From SM1-50 sp964467345 (GTDB taxonomy: Archaea; Thermoplasmatota; E2; DHVEG-1): a stretch of DNA of 23,693 nucleotides. Position numbers and translations under genes: made by a program. The DNA is taken from the NCBI GenBank assembly GCA_964467345.1, contig CAYXPY010000032.1, forward strand, positions 1-23,693, read 5' to 3'. Under the pieces are notes generated by a model that made no database searches, was not told the origin of the DNA, and was given only the letters and a program-made list of their open reading frames with translations. Each line of letters opens with the position of its first letter. The first letter of the stretch is position 1. Shown here in pieces: positions 6,606-14,640 of the stretch.

Positions 6606-8942
6606 ATGAAGCAAGGTCAGAGACATGTGTTGTTCACAGCTTGTGTTGTCATGCTTTTTGTGGTAAGCAGTCTTAGTTTCGGGGTCATTGGGATCACACG
6701 CATATCACAACAGGATTCAGGAACAAAAGAGACCGTGATGGTACGCTGTGTCGTCGGTGGCAGGCTATCACAGAGACAGGTTTCTGTTGCCTCCTGTGAG
6801 CGGTTGCAGCAGCTTTTTTCTGCGATTATCGAGGCTAATGCTGTTGACCCCTGCGGGGAGAAGACACGGACGCTGAAGGTCCAGTTCATCGAGATGCTTG
6901 ATGGTCTTGGGTTGCTTGCCCAGACCGGTTCCGTGGAGGAGCTCTGGTCGCTGATCGAGCCTCCGTGGTCAAAACCAGGCGGAGCACATCGTTGGAGTCA
7001 TCTGATGCCCCCGCAGAAATCTGGGGAAGATAACGCGACCTTGTTTTTGTGTAGTATGGCGGGTGCAGGCTGGGGGTTTGTCATCCCACCAGTGCTGTTG
7101 CCACGTCCTCGTCTACTGATGCAATGGCGTGGGTTCTACCCGGATAGCTCTGCTGTCTCGGTCGCGGAGATGGCCACGGGTCGTGGGGTGATCGCCCGCG
7201 GCACGCAGGTAGGGAATGCATATGGGTTCTTCGGAGTCGGTTTTGCGTTCGCGTTCCCTGGATCGCCAGCACAGTTCGGGTTCCTAGGCTATTCGTTGAT
7301 GACGACCCTGCAGGCGGCAGACATGTCGTGGTATTATGCGAACTTCCCACCACTAGTCATGGAGGTTTCCCCGGAGGATGGAGCCGTGGAAGTACCTGTG
7401 TCGTTGTCAGAACTGCGGTTCACCCTGAAGGATTATGATTTTGACAAGATGAGCTATAGTGTGGTGACGTCCCCGGATATCGGCTCTGGTTCAGATGCGA
7501 ATGTCGATAACGGTGCATACTCTATCCCGGTCAATGGGCTGGATAGTGATACGACGTATACCTGGACCGTGACGGTCTCCGATGGAACTGATACTGTCGA
7601 GAATACGTTCACATTCATGACCGAGGCGGTCGCACCACTTGTCTCTAACCCTGTTCCCAGCGATGGTGAGAAGGACGTGCCCATGGACATCACGCAGTTA
7701 CAATTCACCTTACAAGATCGTCAGGGTGATATGATGGAGTATACGGTGGAGACGTCACCAGATGTCGGTTCTCGGCATGAGATCGGGGTGTATGATGGGA
7801 CGTATACGGTTCCCATCAGTGGTCTTCTGTATGCGGCACGGTATCGATGGTATGTGAATGTCACCGATGGAGCGCATTGGACACGCAAGGTCTTTGAGTT
7901 TGAAACAGGGTATCCTACGTTCTTTGATCCGTTTGAGTTCGGCTGGCAGTATAGAAAACAAATTAGCATTGATCATACACAGGTCGCTGGTGACCTTGTA
8001 GGCTTTCCCCTACTTGTGAAAACCCAAGACCCAGACCTATTGAAGGCGCAACCTGATGGGGAGGATATCCTGTTCATGGATGGTGCTGGTGTTGCACAAA
8101 AACTCTCTCATGAGATCGAGGGCTTTGATGCCTCAACTGGGGAGTTGCTCGCCTGGGTGAAGATCCCAAGTCTGGATGCCGATGAAGACACCTCGATCTA
8201 CATGTACTATGGGAACCCCGGGAGTGGGGATGCCCAGAGTCCTTCGAAGGTCTGGGATGAATCGTTTGCCGCTGTCTGGCATCTCAAGGAATCTGCCGGG
8301 GAGGTTCATGAGTCAACTGAACGAGTCTCCGGAGGGAGCATTTCTGGGGCACAATCTGTCCCTGGGAAAATCGGCTCAGCTTTACAGTTTCAAAACCAAG
8401 ACATTGTGAAGGGGATCTCTAACCAATGTGATGATCCGATCTCCTCTGCGTTTACGGTCTCCGGGTGGGTGTACTGGTATGGCGGGCAATCGAACATGGA
8501 TTACATCATTTTCGATGTACGGGATGATGTCTATGACGAAGCAGGGTTCGTTTTTTACATCAGTAGTCTGCATCTTCGGATGCATATGAACCAATTCCCC
8601 GAATCAAGTGTTCTCAGTGAACTGGTGATGCCATTGAACACCTGGACGTTTGTCTGCATGGTATTTGACGATGATGCCAATGAGGCAAAAGTCTACCTCA
8701 ACGATAACCTGGACTCCATTCATACAATCACTGCGACGTACCATGACAGTTCCCATAGTCCTGCGATCGGAAATAACCACTGGGCACCGAGTGATGGTAC
8801 CTGGAGGCCGGTCAACGGGATCGTCGATGAGCTTCGACTTGCTGCGACTGCGCGGTCGACCCAATGGCTTCTGACTGAGTACCATAATCAGAACGACCCT
8901 TCCGGTTTCGTAGTCTTCGGAGCGGAAGAACCACACCCCTGA
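6606..8942 (+). CDS. Secreted protein with two Fn3-like domains, DUF2341 and LamG
   Basis: A 778-residue protein with a GGAGGAGG site and an N-terminal hydrophobic signal (VLFTACVVMLFVVSSLSFGV). Residues about 35-245 are a region I do not recognise. Residues about 250-435 hold two Fn3/Ig-like repeats (SPEDGAVEVPVSLSELRFTL and PSDGEKDVPMDITQLQFTL, each ending in TYTW or RYRW strands). Residues about 440-555 match DUF2341 (WQYRKQISIDHTQV, FPLLVKTQDPDL, HEIEGFD, IYMYYGNP). Residues about 556-770 are a LamG/concanavalin-A-like lectin domain (AVWHLKES, FTVSGWVYW, VDELRLAATARS). DUF2341 plus LamG is a common pairing in archaeal surface proteins and suggests polysaccharide or glycoprotein binding. 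It has neither the shared CTD nor a membrane anchor, but a stand-alone CTD gene follows 70 bp downstream. Confidence 0.9.
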   Translation: MKQGQRHVLFTACVVMLFVVSSLSFGVIGITRISQQDSGTKETVMVRCVVGGRLSQRQVSVASCERLQQLFSAIIEANAVDPCGEKTRTLKVQFIEMLDGLGLLAQTGSVEELWSLIEPPWSKPGGAHRWSHLMPPQKSGEDNATLFLCSMAGAGWGFVIPPVLLPRPRLLMQWRGFYPDSSAVSVAEMATGRGVIARGTQVGNAYGFFGVGFAFAFPGSPAQFGFLGYSLMTTLQAADMSWYYANFPPLVMEVSPEDGAVEVPVSLSELRFTLKDYDFDKMSYSVVTSPDIGSGSDANVDNGAYSIPVNGLDSDTTYTWTVTVSDGTDTVENTFTFMTEAVAPLVSNPVPSDGEKDVPMDITQLQFTLQDRQGDMMEYTVETSPDVGSRHEIGVYDGTYTVPISGLLYAARYRWYVNVTDGAHWTRKVFEFETGYPTFFDPFEFGWQYRKQISIDHTQVAGDLVGFPLLVKTQDPDLLKAQPDGEDILFMDGAGVAQKLSHEIEGFDASTGELLAWVKIPSLDADEDTSIYMYYGNPGSGDAQSPSKVWDESFAAVWHLKESAGEVHESTERVSGGSISGAQSVPGKIGSALQFQNQDIVKGISNQCDDPISSAFTVSGWVYWYGGQSNMDYIIFDVRDDVYDEAGFVFYISSLHLRMHMNQFPESSVLSELVMPLNTWTFVCMVFDDDANEAKVYLNDNLDSIHTITATYHDSSHSPAIGNNHWAPSDGTWRPVNGIVDELRLAATARSTQWLLTEYHNQNDPSGFVVFGAEEPHP

Positions 8943-9012
8943 TTATTGGGGAACATGTAGTTAGATAATAAAAAAACTCTCAACATATTTCCCTAGAAGG
9001 ATACAGGAAGAA

Positions 9013-9459
9013 ATGTTAACAAGAATAGTAATGGTATGTCTCTGTTGTATGCTCTATATCCCTGGTTGTATCTATGCAACAGCCGGAGAACCGGAGACCA
9101 CCTTGACTCATCATGTGCTCGGGGGGCTTCCGTTTCCAGGGTTGTTTAATGTCCTGACGTGTGTGACCATCAACAGTGGCGATGTTTCCGCCTACAATGT
9201 CACATCTTCCGTCTCGATTACTGGTGGACTGATGCGGAATATCAATTATTCTGATATCATGAGCTGCGATGAGATTCCACCACAATATGGCAGCACCTTC
9301 TCTGTGGTTGGGTTACAAGGATTTGGGCCGATCACCATTCATATGTCTGCAAATGCCTCAAATGCACAGACCGTTACCAAAACGGTGATTGGTTTTCAAC
9401 TTGGTCGTTTCACCTGGGTTCCCTTTTCATGGTGTACTCCCCCTGCTTTTCAACTATGA
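9013..9459 (+). CDS. Stand-alone secreted CTD protein, 148 residues
   Basis: A 148-residue protein consisting of a short signal peptide (MLTRIVMVCLCCMLYIPGC) and one copy of the CTD: SAYNVTSSVSITGGLMRNIN, then LQGFGPITIHMSANASNAQT, ending near IGFQLGRF. AGGAAG lies a few bases before the ATG. It has a cysteine in the central loop (IMSCDE). It lies 70 bp after the DUF2341/LamG gene on the same strand, without an obvious promoter between, so cotranscription is likely. A role as a separate anchoring or assembly subunit is inferred. The other 148-residue CTD protein in the window (11303-11749) stands in the same position relative to another DUF2341/LamG gene. Confidence 0.8.
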   Translation: MLTRIVMVCLCCMLYIPGCIYATAGEPETTLTHHVLGGLPFPGLFNVLTCVTINSGDVSAYNVTSSVSITGGLMRNINYSDIMSCDEIPPQYGSTFSVVGLQGFGPITIHMSANASNAQTVTKTVIGFQLGRFTWVPFSWCTPPAFQL

Positions 9460-9460
9460 T

Positions 9461-9484
9461 CCTTGGTTTTTTGGTGTTCCAAGG
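9461..9484 (+). terminator. Inverted repeat with internal T-run
   Basis: CCTTGG (9461-9466) and CCAAGG (9479-9484) can pair around a 12-base loop that starts with TTTTTT. It begins one base after the stop codon of the small CTD gene and abuts the TATA box of the next gene. It may be a weak terminator or part of the promoter architecture. Confidence 0.35.
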
Positions 9485-9485
9485 C

Positions 9486-9497
9486 TTTATATAATAT
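9486..9497 (+). promoter_or_regulatory. TATA box of the M28 aminopeptidase gene
   Basis: TTTATATAATAT is a near-ideal archaeal TATA box, with its centre about 40 bp before the start codon. Transcription would begin near 9515, just ahead of the AGGGGAT that could serve as ribosome binding site at about 9518-9524. Confidence 0.6.
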
Positions 9498-9532
9498 GAT
9501 TCACTTATTATCTTATTAGGGGATAAACAACT

Positions 9533-11161
9533 ATGAAGAAGAGCAACATCACTTATCTAATCGTCTGTATGCTGATGATCGTGACCGTTTTTCCCGGGGT
9601 TGGTTTCATGGCCAGGACCGGGGAAACACGGAACGTGTCTGTCACTGAACCATTGAATCAACCACCAGGACCAGGCTCTGTACCTACACCCTCGCCTGAG
9701 ACACTGCTGGATTGGTCAATCGCAGATGAACATCCTGAGATAAATGCTGCAATAATGGATGATATTGTTATCAGCATCATCGAGCAGATTGATGAATCCA
9801 TTTTCTTACGTTATGAGGAGAATCTGACCGCCAATGGACCACGGCCCACGGGGAGTGCTTCCTGTATCGCTGCAGCGGAGTACATGTATGAGCAGTTCCA
9901 AAACATGGGTCTTGTGGTTCGATACCATCATTGGACCAATGGCGGGTATTCCTCAGATAATGTGGAGGCAACATTAAATGGGACCGATGAAACAAGCGAT
10001 GAAATCTACATTATCTGTGCTCATTATGATACCGTATCTGCGAGCCCGGGGGCGGATGATGATACCTCAGGGACCGCTGCGGTGCTGATCGCCGCGTCCA
10101 TCATGAGCCAGTATCAGTTCAACCATACCATCAAATTCGTGGCATTCTCCGGGGAAGAACAAGGGATGCTCGGTAGTGAGGTGTACGCTGATGAGGCAGC
10201 GAGCCAAGGGTGGAACATCGTCGGTGTGCTGAACTGTGATATGATCAGCTATGCGATTACCACCAATGACGGGAACAACCTTATCGTGTTTGAAAATAGC
10301 GCATCGGAATGGCTCTACACCTACACGGTCGGGGTCAACGCCGAATACAGTGAGTATATTCAACTCACACTTCATCATGGGGGAAGCACCTGGGGCAGTG
10401 ATCATTGGTATTTCTGGCAGAATGGATATGACGCATTATTCTACTATGAATATGAGACGACTCCCTATTATCATACCTCTCAGGATACTATCGAGCATAT
10501 CAACGCGACCTATGCGGTAAAAAACATGCGGCTTATCATTGCGACTCTCGCTGAGCTTGCCGGGGCAGGGCTGCCAAGTCAGCCTCCGGACCAACCAGTG
10601 CTCACCGGACCGGACGTTGGGATCGTTAATGAACCATGCTTCTTCACTGCGGTGACCACCGATCCTGATGGAGATGATCTTTACTATCGCTTCGACTGGG
10701 GGAATGGTCATGACTCCGGATGGCTGGGACCGTTTAACTCTGGTGATTCTGTGAACGAATCGTATGCATGGGATGCCCCCGGGTCGTATGAGATTACCGT
10801 GGTTGCACAGGATACGTTCGGTGTCTTTAGTGGGATGTCAGTACCGCATGCCATCATCATTGATCCTGCGATCCAGATCGGAACCATCAGTGGCGGGGTA
10901 TTCAAGGTCAAAGCCGTGGTCATGAACACCGGGTCGACTGAGGCAACCAACGTGCCTTGGTGGATCAATCTTACAGGTGGCGTTATCCTGCTTGGGAAAA
11001 CAACCAAAGGAACGATTCCGACGATCCCTGCAGGTGGCTCAGCGACGATCACCTCAGGGATGATCCTTGGGTTTGGGAATACAGTCGTCACCGTGACAGC
11101 AGATGCGACTGCTAAATCGCAGGATGCACTAGTACTGCTTTTCTTCATCAAAACATCGTAG
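9533..11161 (+). CDS. Secreted M28-family zinc aminopeptidase with PKD-like domain and CTD
   Basis: A 542-residue protein with a signal peptide (YLIVCMLMIVTVFPGVGF). The M28 peptidase domain spans about residues 80-350, and all expected metal and catalytic residues are visible: His164 in AHYDT, Asp176 in GADDDTSG, Glu208 (general base) and Glu209 in SGEEQG, Asp236 in NCDM and His314 in YYHTSQDT. The family removes N-terminal residues from peptides using two zinc ions. Residues about 355-445 are a PKD/Fn3-like domain (DPDGDDLYYRFDWGNG, PGSYEITVVAQD). Residues about 447-542 are the shared CTD (ISGGVFKVKAVVMNTGS, NVPWWINLTGG, ILGFGNTVVTVT). It has its own TATA box and a strong terminator. It probably completes extracellular protein breakdown begun by endopeptidases. 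Confidence 0.94.
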   Translation: MKKSNITYLIVCMLMIVTVFPGVGFMARTGETRNVSVTEPLNQPPGPGSVPTPSPETLLDWSIADEHPEINAAIMDDIVISIIEQIDESIFLRYEENLTANGPRPTGSASCIAAAEYMYEQFQNMGLVVRYHHWTNGGYSSDNVEATLNGTDETSDEIYIICAHYDTVSASPGADDDTSGTAAVLIAASIMSQYQFNHTIKFVAFSGEEQGMLGSEVYADEAASQGWNIVGVLNCDMISYAITTNDGNNLIVFENSASEWLYTYTVGVNAEYSEYIQLTLHHGGSTWGSDHWYFWQNGYDALFYYEYETTPYYHTSQDTIEHINATYAVKNMRLIIATLAELAGAGLPSQPPDQPVLTGPDVGIVNEPCFFTAVTTDPDGDDLYYRFDWGNGHDSGWLGPFNSGDSVNESYAWDAPGSYEITVVAQDTFGVFSGMSVPHAIIIDPAIQIGTISGGVFKVKAVVMNTGSTEATNVPWWINLTGGVILLGKTTKGTIPTIPAGGSATITSGMILGFGNTVVTVTADATAKSQDALVLLFFIKTS

Positions 11162-11184
11162 AAGGAAAGAGACATCAAAGAAAC

Positions 11185-11222
11185 CTAGTAAGGTACTAGT
11201 CTTTTTTTTTTTTTTTTTTTTT
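11185..11222 (+). terminator. Intrinsic terminator with a 21-T tract
   Basis: CTAGTA-AGG-TACTAG forms a perfect 6-bp stem, followed after TC by 21 consecutive T residues (11202-11222). It lies 24 bp after the stop of the aminopeptidase gene, in a convergent intergenic region. The T-run length is a possible assembly or slippage artefact. Confidence 0.8.
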
Positions 11223-11302
11223 ATATATAATTCTATACTTCATCTACTAGAAGAAAAAATTTAGAGAAAGAAAAGAAAAAAGAGGATGTCCTTTCGGTGT
11301 AT

Positions 11303-11749
11303 TTATTGAGTGATCTTTACGAATGGTCCGAAGACAAAACCGGAAAATGTTTTTTCCACCTTTGGTGTGTTTGCCGCTTCAGCAGAAGCAGTTATGGTAA
11401 TCGGTCCGAGTCCGATGATGAACCCTGCTTCAGAGGTGCTTTCTGTTTTTGTCCCGTTCGGCTCAATTGTATCACCACAGGTGTCACACCCGCTGCATAT
11501 TTTTTCTATATCGATCTTATTAAAAATACCTCCTTTCACGGAGATGATGATTGTGATGTTTTCAGCGGTGGTATCCCCAATGTTTTTTACTGTGACCGAT
11601 ACTTTTCCAAAGCCACCGGTTGCCTCAGTGATTTCGAAAACCGTTTGTGTTTGTTGTGCTGCTGCATGTGATGAGACGAGTGCAGCGAAAACCAGCAGGA
11701 GCATGATGCCAATGCCTGATATTTTTCGTACATTTTTTTTCTGTATCAT
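11303..11749 (-). CDS. Stand-alone secreted CTD protein, 148 residues (second copy)
   Basis: A 148-residue protein with a Lys-rich N-terminus and signal peptide (ISGIGIMLLLVFAALVSSHA), followed by a single CTD: ATGGFGKVSVTVKNIGDTTA, ENITIIISVKGGIFNKIDI, IIGLGPITITASAEA, ending near GFVFGPFVKITQ. Three cysteines in the central loop (CSGCDTC) may form a disulphide or bind metal. An AGGGGG site precedes the ATG on this strand. It is the same size as the protein at 9013-9459 and, like it, follows a DUF2341/LamG gene (here 89 bp downstream). A TATA-like box in that gap allows separate transcription. Confidence 0.85.
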   Translation of the reverse strand: MIQKKNVRKISGIGIMLLLVFAALVSSHAAAQQTQTVFEITEATGGFGKVSVTVKNIGDTTAENITIIISVKGGIFNKIDIEKICSGCDTCGDTIEPNGTKTESTSEAGFIIGLGPITITASAEAANTPKVEKTFSGFVFGPFVKITQ

Positions 11750-11802
11750 AAGATATTATCCCCCTGTAGGATACTAAACAACTGATTGTATTATCGGTAT
11801 AT

Positions 11803-11814
11803 CCTATTTATAGG
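11803..11814 (-). promoter_or_regulatory. TATA box of the small CTD gene
   Basis: On the minus strand this reads CCTATAAATAGG, a near-palindromic TATA box about 55-65 bp before the start codon at 11749. Transcription would begin near 11783. Confidence 0.55.
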
Positions 11815-11838
11815 TTTTCTTATCCGCTCTTCAGTTCT

Positions 11839-14265
11839 TTATGTGAACCATTGATGTTGAGCCTGTTCTGATCGACGGTTTCGAAGTGCTTGGAGCAACC
11901 CGATCCGTTCGATGGTTGGGGTGCCGATGAAGGTGAACGAGCCGATCGCAAGTTTATGGGCGAAACCCAGTTTTGTCAGTGTGATTGGTCCGATGAGCCT
12001 GCCGCCGGTGCAGTGTTTGAAGTTGATGTTTCCTCGGCCTCTTTGGAATAATCCCGTGGTCTTGTAGTAGGCTTTCACTGCGAAGAATGAGACGGTGAAG
12101 GGGGATTCTTGGATGTTGTAGAACACGCCGACGACTGTGGTATGCAGGATCAGTCGTGAGGCGAAGGATGCGCCGATCAGGAGCCAGGGGAGGAGATGGA
12201 ATCGCCATTTGGTGATGTTGATTTCATCGGAGGCGGTCCTGCCTTCGGTGTCGTAGACGATGACTTTGATGGTCCGGGTGAGTGATAGGTTGTTGAATTG
12301 GATGATTGGTTTCCAGTTCCATTCGTAGGGCGTTGAGTTTACCGTGCCAAGAGGTTTTCCGTCTGCATAGAACTCAACTTTCTCTATGGGTGTATCGGAG
12401 GTGACTTCTGCGGTGATGGTGATGGGTCCGTAGACGATCGTGTTTCGCGGGAGGGAGATGCTTTGTTCGATGTCGTTGAAGTAGAATCTGTTTTCAGTAG
12501 GTTTGGTGATGATGATGCTGAGGTGTGGTTCCTGTGTGGTGGTGAAGGTGTACCATTTTCTGGTGTACAGTCCGCTACCAGCAGGGTCGGTGGCGTTGAC
12601 CCAGATTTTGTAGGAGGTATTGGAAGCTAGTCCGGTAAGTGCAAGGGTTTTAGTTCCGTTTGATGTATTTACTCCGCTATTGTCTTGTCCGTTGCTGCAT
12701 TGGATTGTCCAGCTGATGAGGTCTCCTTCGGGGTCGTTGATGGGGATGCTCCAGGTCAGATTCATCGGGGTGCCTGTTGAACCGTTTGCTGGGGACGGTG
12801 CGCCAAACACGGGTGGGTTGTTCTCTGCTTCCTGCTGTGTGGTGAAGGTGTACCATTTTCTGGTGTAGAGGCCACTGCCGGTGGGGTCTGTTGCATTGAC
12901 CCAGACTTTGTAGATAGTATCATAGGCTAGTCCGGTAAGTGAAAGGGTTTTGGTTCCGTTTGTTGCATTGGTTGCAGTGTTTGTCTGTCCGTTGCTACAG
13001 GCGATCGTCCAGCTGAAGAGGTCTCCTTCGGGGTCGTTGATGGGGATGCTCCAGGTGAGATCCAGGGGGACAGCGGTTGACCCGTTTATCGGGCTTGGTG
13101 TTCCGAAGACTGGTGGGAAGTTCTCTGCGCTTGGTGCGTGTTCTTGGCCACCGATGTTATGGAAACCCGTTGGGTCCTTTTGGTTGGTGTAACTGGTGGT
13201 AATCCAGCTGCTGTTCCGGGCGACGGTCGATAGACGGACCTCATCGAGCCGTACGTCAGTCATCGGGTACGTGCTTCCTTCGTTGCCGAGGTAGTCGTTT
13301 CCCAATCCGAGGTGAGGATAACAATTTGATATCGCAGGCCAGCCTGATCCACAGCCGATCCTGGTTCCGTTCAGGTAGAGGCTCGCGGTGCCGTTGGTGT
13401 AGGTGGCGGACAGATGGAACCAGCAGCCGACCGGTGTGTCGCCTTTCCTGATGAAGGAGGAGTGGTTGTTGATGCTGAAATCGATGCCTTGGTTGGCTGG
13501 TTGGTTGTTCCGGAGATACAGGATCCAGTCGGTGCTTGTTTGTGAGAAGATGCCTTTGCAGGCGATGTAGATATAATCGGTGTTGTCGCGGTAGACCCAA
13601 GTTTCTACGGTTAATGCGTTGGGGGAATGGGTGATGTTGTTGATGACGATCTTGTCATTGGAGTTGTATTGTCTGGCTCCGTCTATTTTCCCTGCGTCTG
13701 TGGGGGTGGTGCCAGTTGAGAGTCCATGGTTGTTATGGCTGGTGGAGTCAGAGAGGATGTCGGTGGTTTCGTTGAGGTGGTGGACCATGACATAGGTGCT
13801 ATCCCAGGTGCCTGGGATGTTCTGTTGGGCAGGACAGGTTGGGTTTCCGTAGTACATCCACAGTTTTGTATCACTGGTGTTACTAAGTCGGGTGACATTG
13901 ACCCATACGGTGAGGCTGCCGTTGGTGTAGTGTTCTATCTCATGGTTGAATTGTGTGATGTTGTCATTGTAGTTGATGAACACGATGTCGTTTCCGTTGA
14001 GTTGTGCATGGGCTGCTAGGTCGCTGTCTGCGAGGTGGACAAGGACTGGGAAGTTGCTTAGTGTGCCTGAGATCTTTGTTGCGTTGATGGAAAGGAGTTT
14101 GCGGTAATTCCATTCTAGGTTCCACCAGGAGTCCCTTGGTTCTGAGAGGGCGGGTGGTACCACTGTTGCGACGAGCAGGATGCTGATAAGCGTGGTGGCT
14201 AGTAGTTTATGGGGGAATCGTCTCCCCCTGTTCCTGGTGTTTTTAGTAGAGGTTTTAAAAGACAT
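11839..14265 (-). CDS. Surface protein with DUF2341, LamG, two tandem Fn3 domains, Ig-like domain and membrane-proximal tail
   Basis: An 808-residue protein. After a basic stretch and signal segment (residues about 18-41) come DUF2341 at about 45-150 (WNYRKLLSINATKISG, HEIEHY, LWMYYGNP) and LamG at about 155-375 (MVHHLNETTD, LTVETWVY, DVRLDEVRLSTVARNSSW). Two Fn3-like domains with an exact 100-residue period follow at about 383-582. An Ig-like domain (VEFYADGKPLGTVN) spans about 584-685. A hydrophobic segment at about 687-717 is probably a membrane anchor, and a roughly 90-residue tail follows. The tail start (TTVVGVFYNIQESPF, then SFFAVKAYY) resembles tails in other archaeal surface proteins. 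It is a paralogue in architecture of the protein at 6606-8942, which lacks the tail. Polysaccharide or glycoprotein binding is inferred. It has no CTD; a stand-alone CTD gene follows. Confidence 0.9.
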   Translation of the reverse strand: MSFKTSTKNTRNRGRRFPHKLLATTLISILLVATVVPPALSEPRDSWWNLEWNYRKLLSINATKISGTLSNFPVLVHLADSDLAAHAQLNGNDIVFINYNDNITQFNHEIEHYTNGSLTVWVNVTRLSNTSDTKLWMYYGNPTCPAQQNIPGTWDSTYVMVHHLNETTDILSDSTSHNNHGLSTGTTPTDAGKIDGARQYNSNDKIVINNITHSPNALTVETWVYRDNTDYIYIACKGIFSQTSTDWILYLRNNQPANQGIDFSINNHSSFIRKGDTPVGCWFHLSATYTNGTASLYLNGTRIGCGSGWPAISNCYPHLGLGNDYLGNEGSTYPMTDVRLDEVRLSTVARNSSWITTSYTNQKDPTGFHNIGGQEHAPSAENFPPVFGTPSPINGSTAVPLDLTWSIPINDPEGDLFSWTIACSNGQTNTATNATNGTKTLSLTGLAYDTIYKVWVNATDPTGSGLYTRKWYTFTTQQEAENNPPVFGAPSPANGSTGTPMNLTWSIPINDPEGDLISWTIQCSNGQDNSGVNTSNGTKTLALTGLASNTSYKIWVNATDPAGSGLYTRKWYTFTTTQEPHLSIIITKPTENRFYFNDIEQSISLPRNTIVYGPITITAEVTSDTPIEKVEFYADGKPLGTVNSTPYEWNWKPIIQFNNLSLTRTIKVIVYDTEGRTASDEINITKWRFHLLPWLLIGASFASRLILHTTVVGVFYNIQESPFTVSFFAVKAYYKTTGLFQRGRGNINFKHCTGGRLIGPITLTKLGFAHKLAIGSFTFIGTPTIERIGLLQALRNRRSEQAQHQWFT
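12541..13140 (-). repeat. Two tandem 300-bp units encoding Fn3-like domains
   Basis: The units at about 12541-12840 and 12841-13140 have a period of exactly 300 bp and share long identical stretches, for example 26 bp from 12541 and 12841 before a change. Each encodes a 100-residue domain with the landmarks PPVFG, NGST, INDPEGDL, WVNATDP and LYTRKWYTFTT. This is a recent in-frame internal duplication. Confidence 0.9.
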
Positions 14266-14271
14266 TTTTTT

Positions 14272-14330
14272 CTTTCTCCCGTTTATTTTTTTATAAGATT
14301 ATATTTATATTAATTTAACACTATATAAAT
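14272..14330 (-). promoter_or_regulatory. Promoter and ribosome binding site of the LamG gene
   Basis: On the minus strand ATTTATATAG (14321-14330) is a TATA box. Transcription would start near 14300, leaving a leader of about 35 bases that contains CGGGAGAAAG (14272-14281) before the ATG. The surrounding 70 bp is strongly AT-rich. Confidence 0.5.
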
Positions 14331-14418
14331 ATTATCCCTCTGAATCCTGTAAAAAACTGTGGTGGTTTAACGATGAAAATTACAGTAAGGGCTGAGGAAC
14401 TGTTGTTGGTTTTGCTTC

Positions 14419-14640
14419 TTAGACCTTCTTGATGCAGTCTGGGTTGTTCCTGAGAAACCAGGGGCAGTGAAAACACCCATCACCGATTCTTCCGGCGACC
14501 GAATCTTTATTGATGTGCCAGATAAACCAGCAATCTCTGCCCATATGGAGTTTATAGGCGAGGCATTTTTCTCTTGTTCTCTGGGGGCAGCCCATGAATT
14601 CCCAACAATCTTGTGGAACATCTATATCATTATTGCTCAT
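14419..14640 (-). CDS. Small two-CW-domain cysteine-rich protein
   Basis: A 73-residue protein with eight cysteines and the CW pairs that name the two-CW family: DCWEFMGC near residue 11, CLAYK, then GRDCWFI, and finally GDGCFHCPWF and DC near the end. There is no signal peptide. The spacing suggests metal or Fe-S cluster binding in the cytoplasm. Family members are often associated with signal-transduction or redox proteins, but their function is not established. The start is uncertain: ATG 14640 places the first CW correctly, and a TATA-like AT-rich stretch just upstream (14660-14670) would fit a leaderless transcript. Overlapping frames on both strands lack any family signature. Confidence 0.75.
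   Translation of the reverse strand: MSNNDIDVPQDCWEFMGCPQRTREKCLAYKLHMGRDCWFIWHINKDSVAGRIGDGCFHCPWFLRNNPDCIKKV

Noticed and set aside
9461..9484. Palindromic CCTTGG/CCAAGG as an insertion or attachment site
   Set aside because: No second copy, no target-site duplication and no integrase or transposase in the window; a terminator or promoter role is simpler.
11310..11777. 155-codon plus-strand open frame antisense to the small CTD gene
   Set aside because: The minus-strand frame has a signal peptide, a CTD and a ribosome binding site; the plus-strand frame has none of these.
12541..13140. Tandem repeat as a CRISPR or satellite array
   Set aside because: The repeats are in frame, encode Fn3-like domains and have only two units without spacers.
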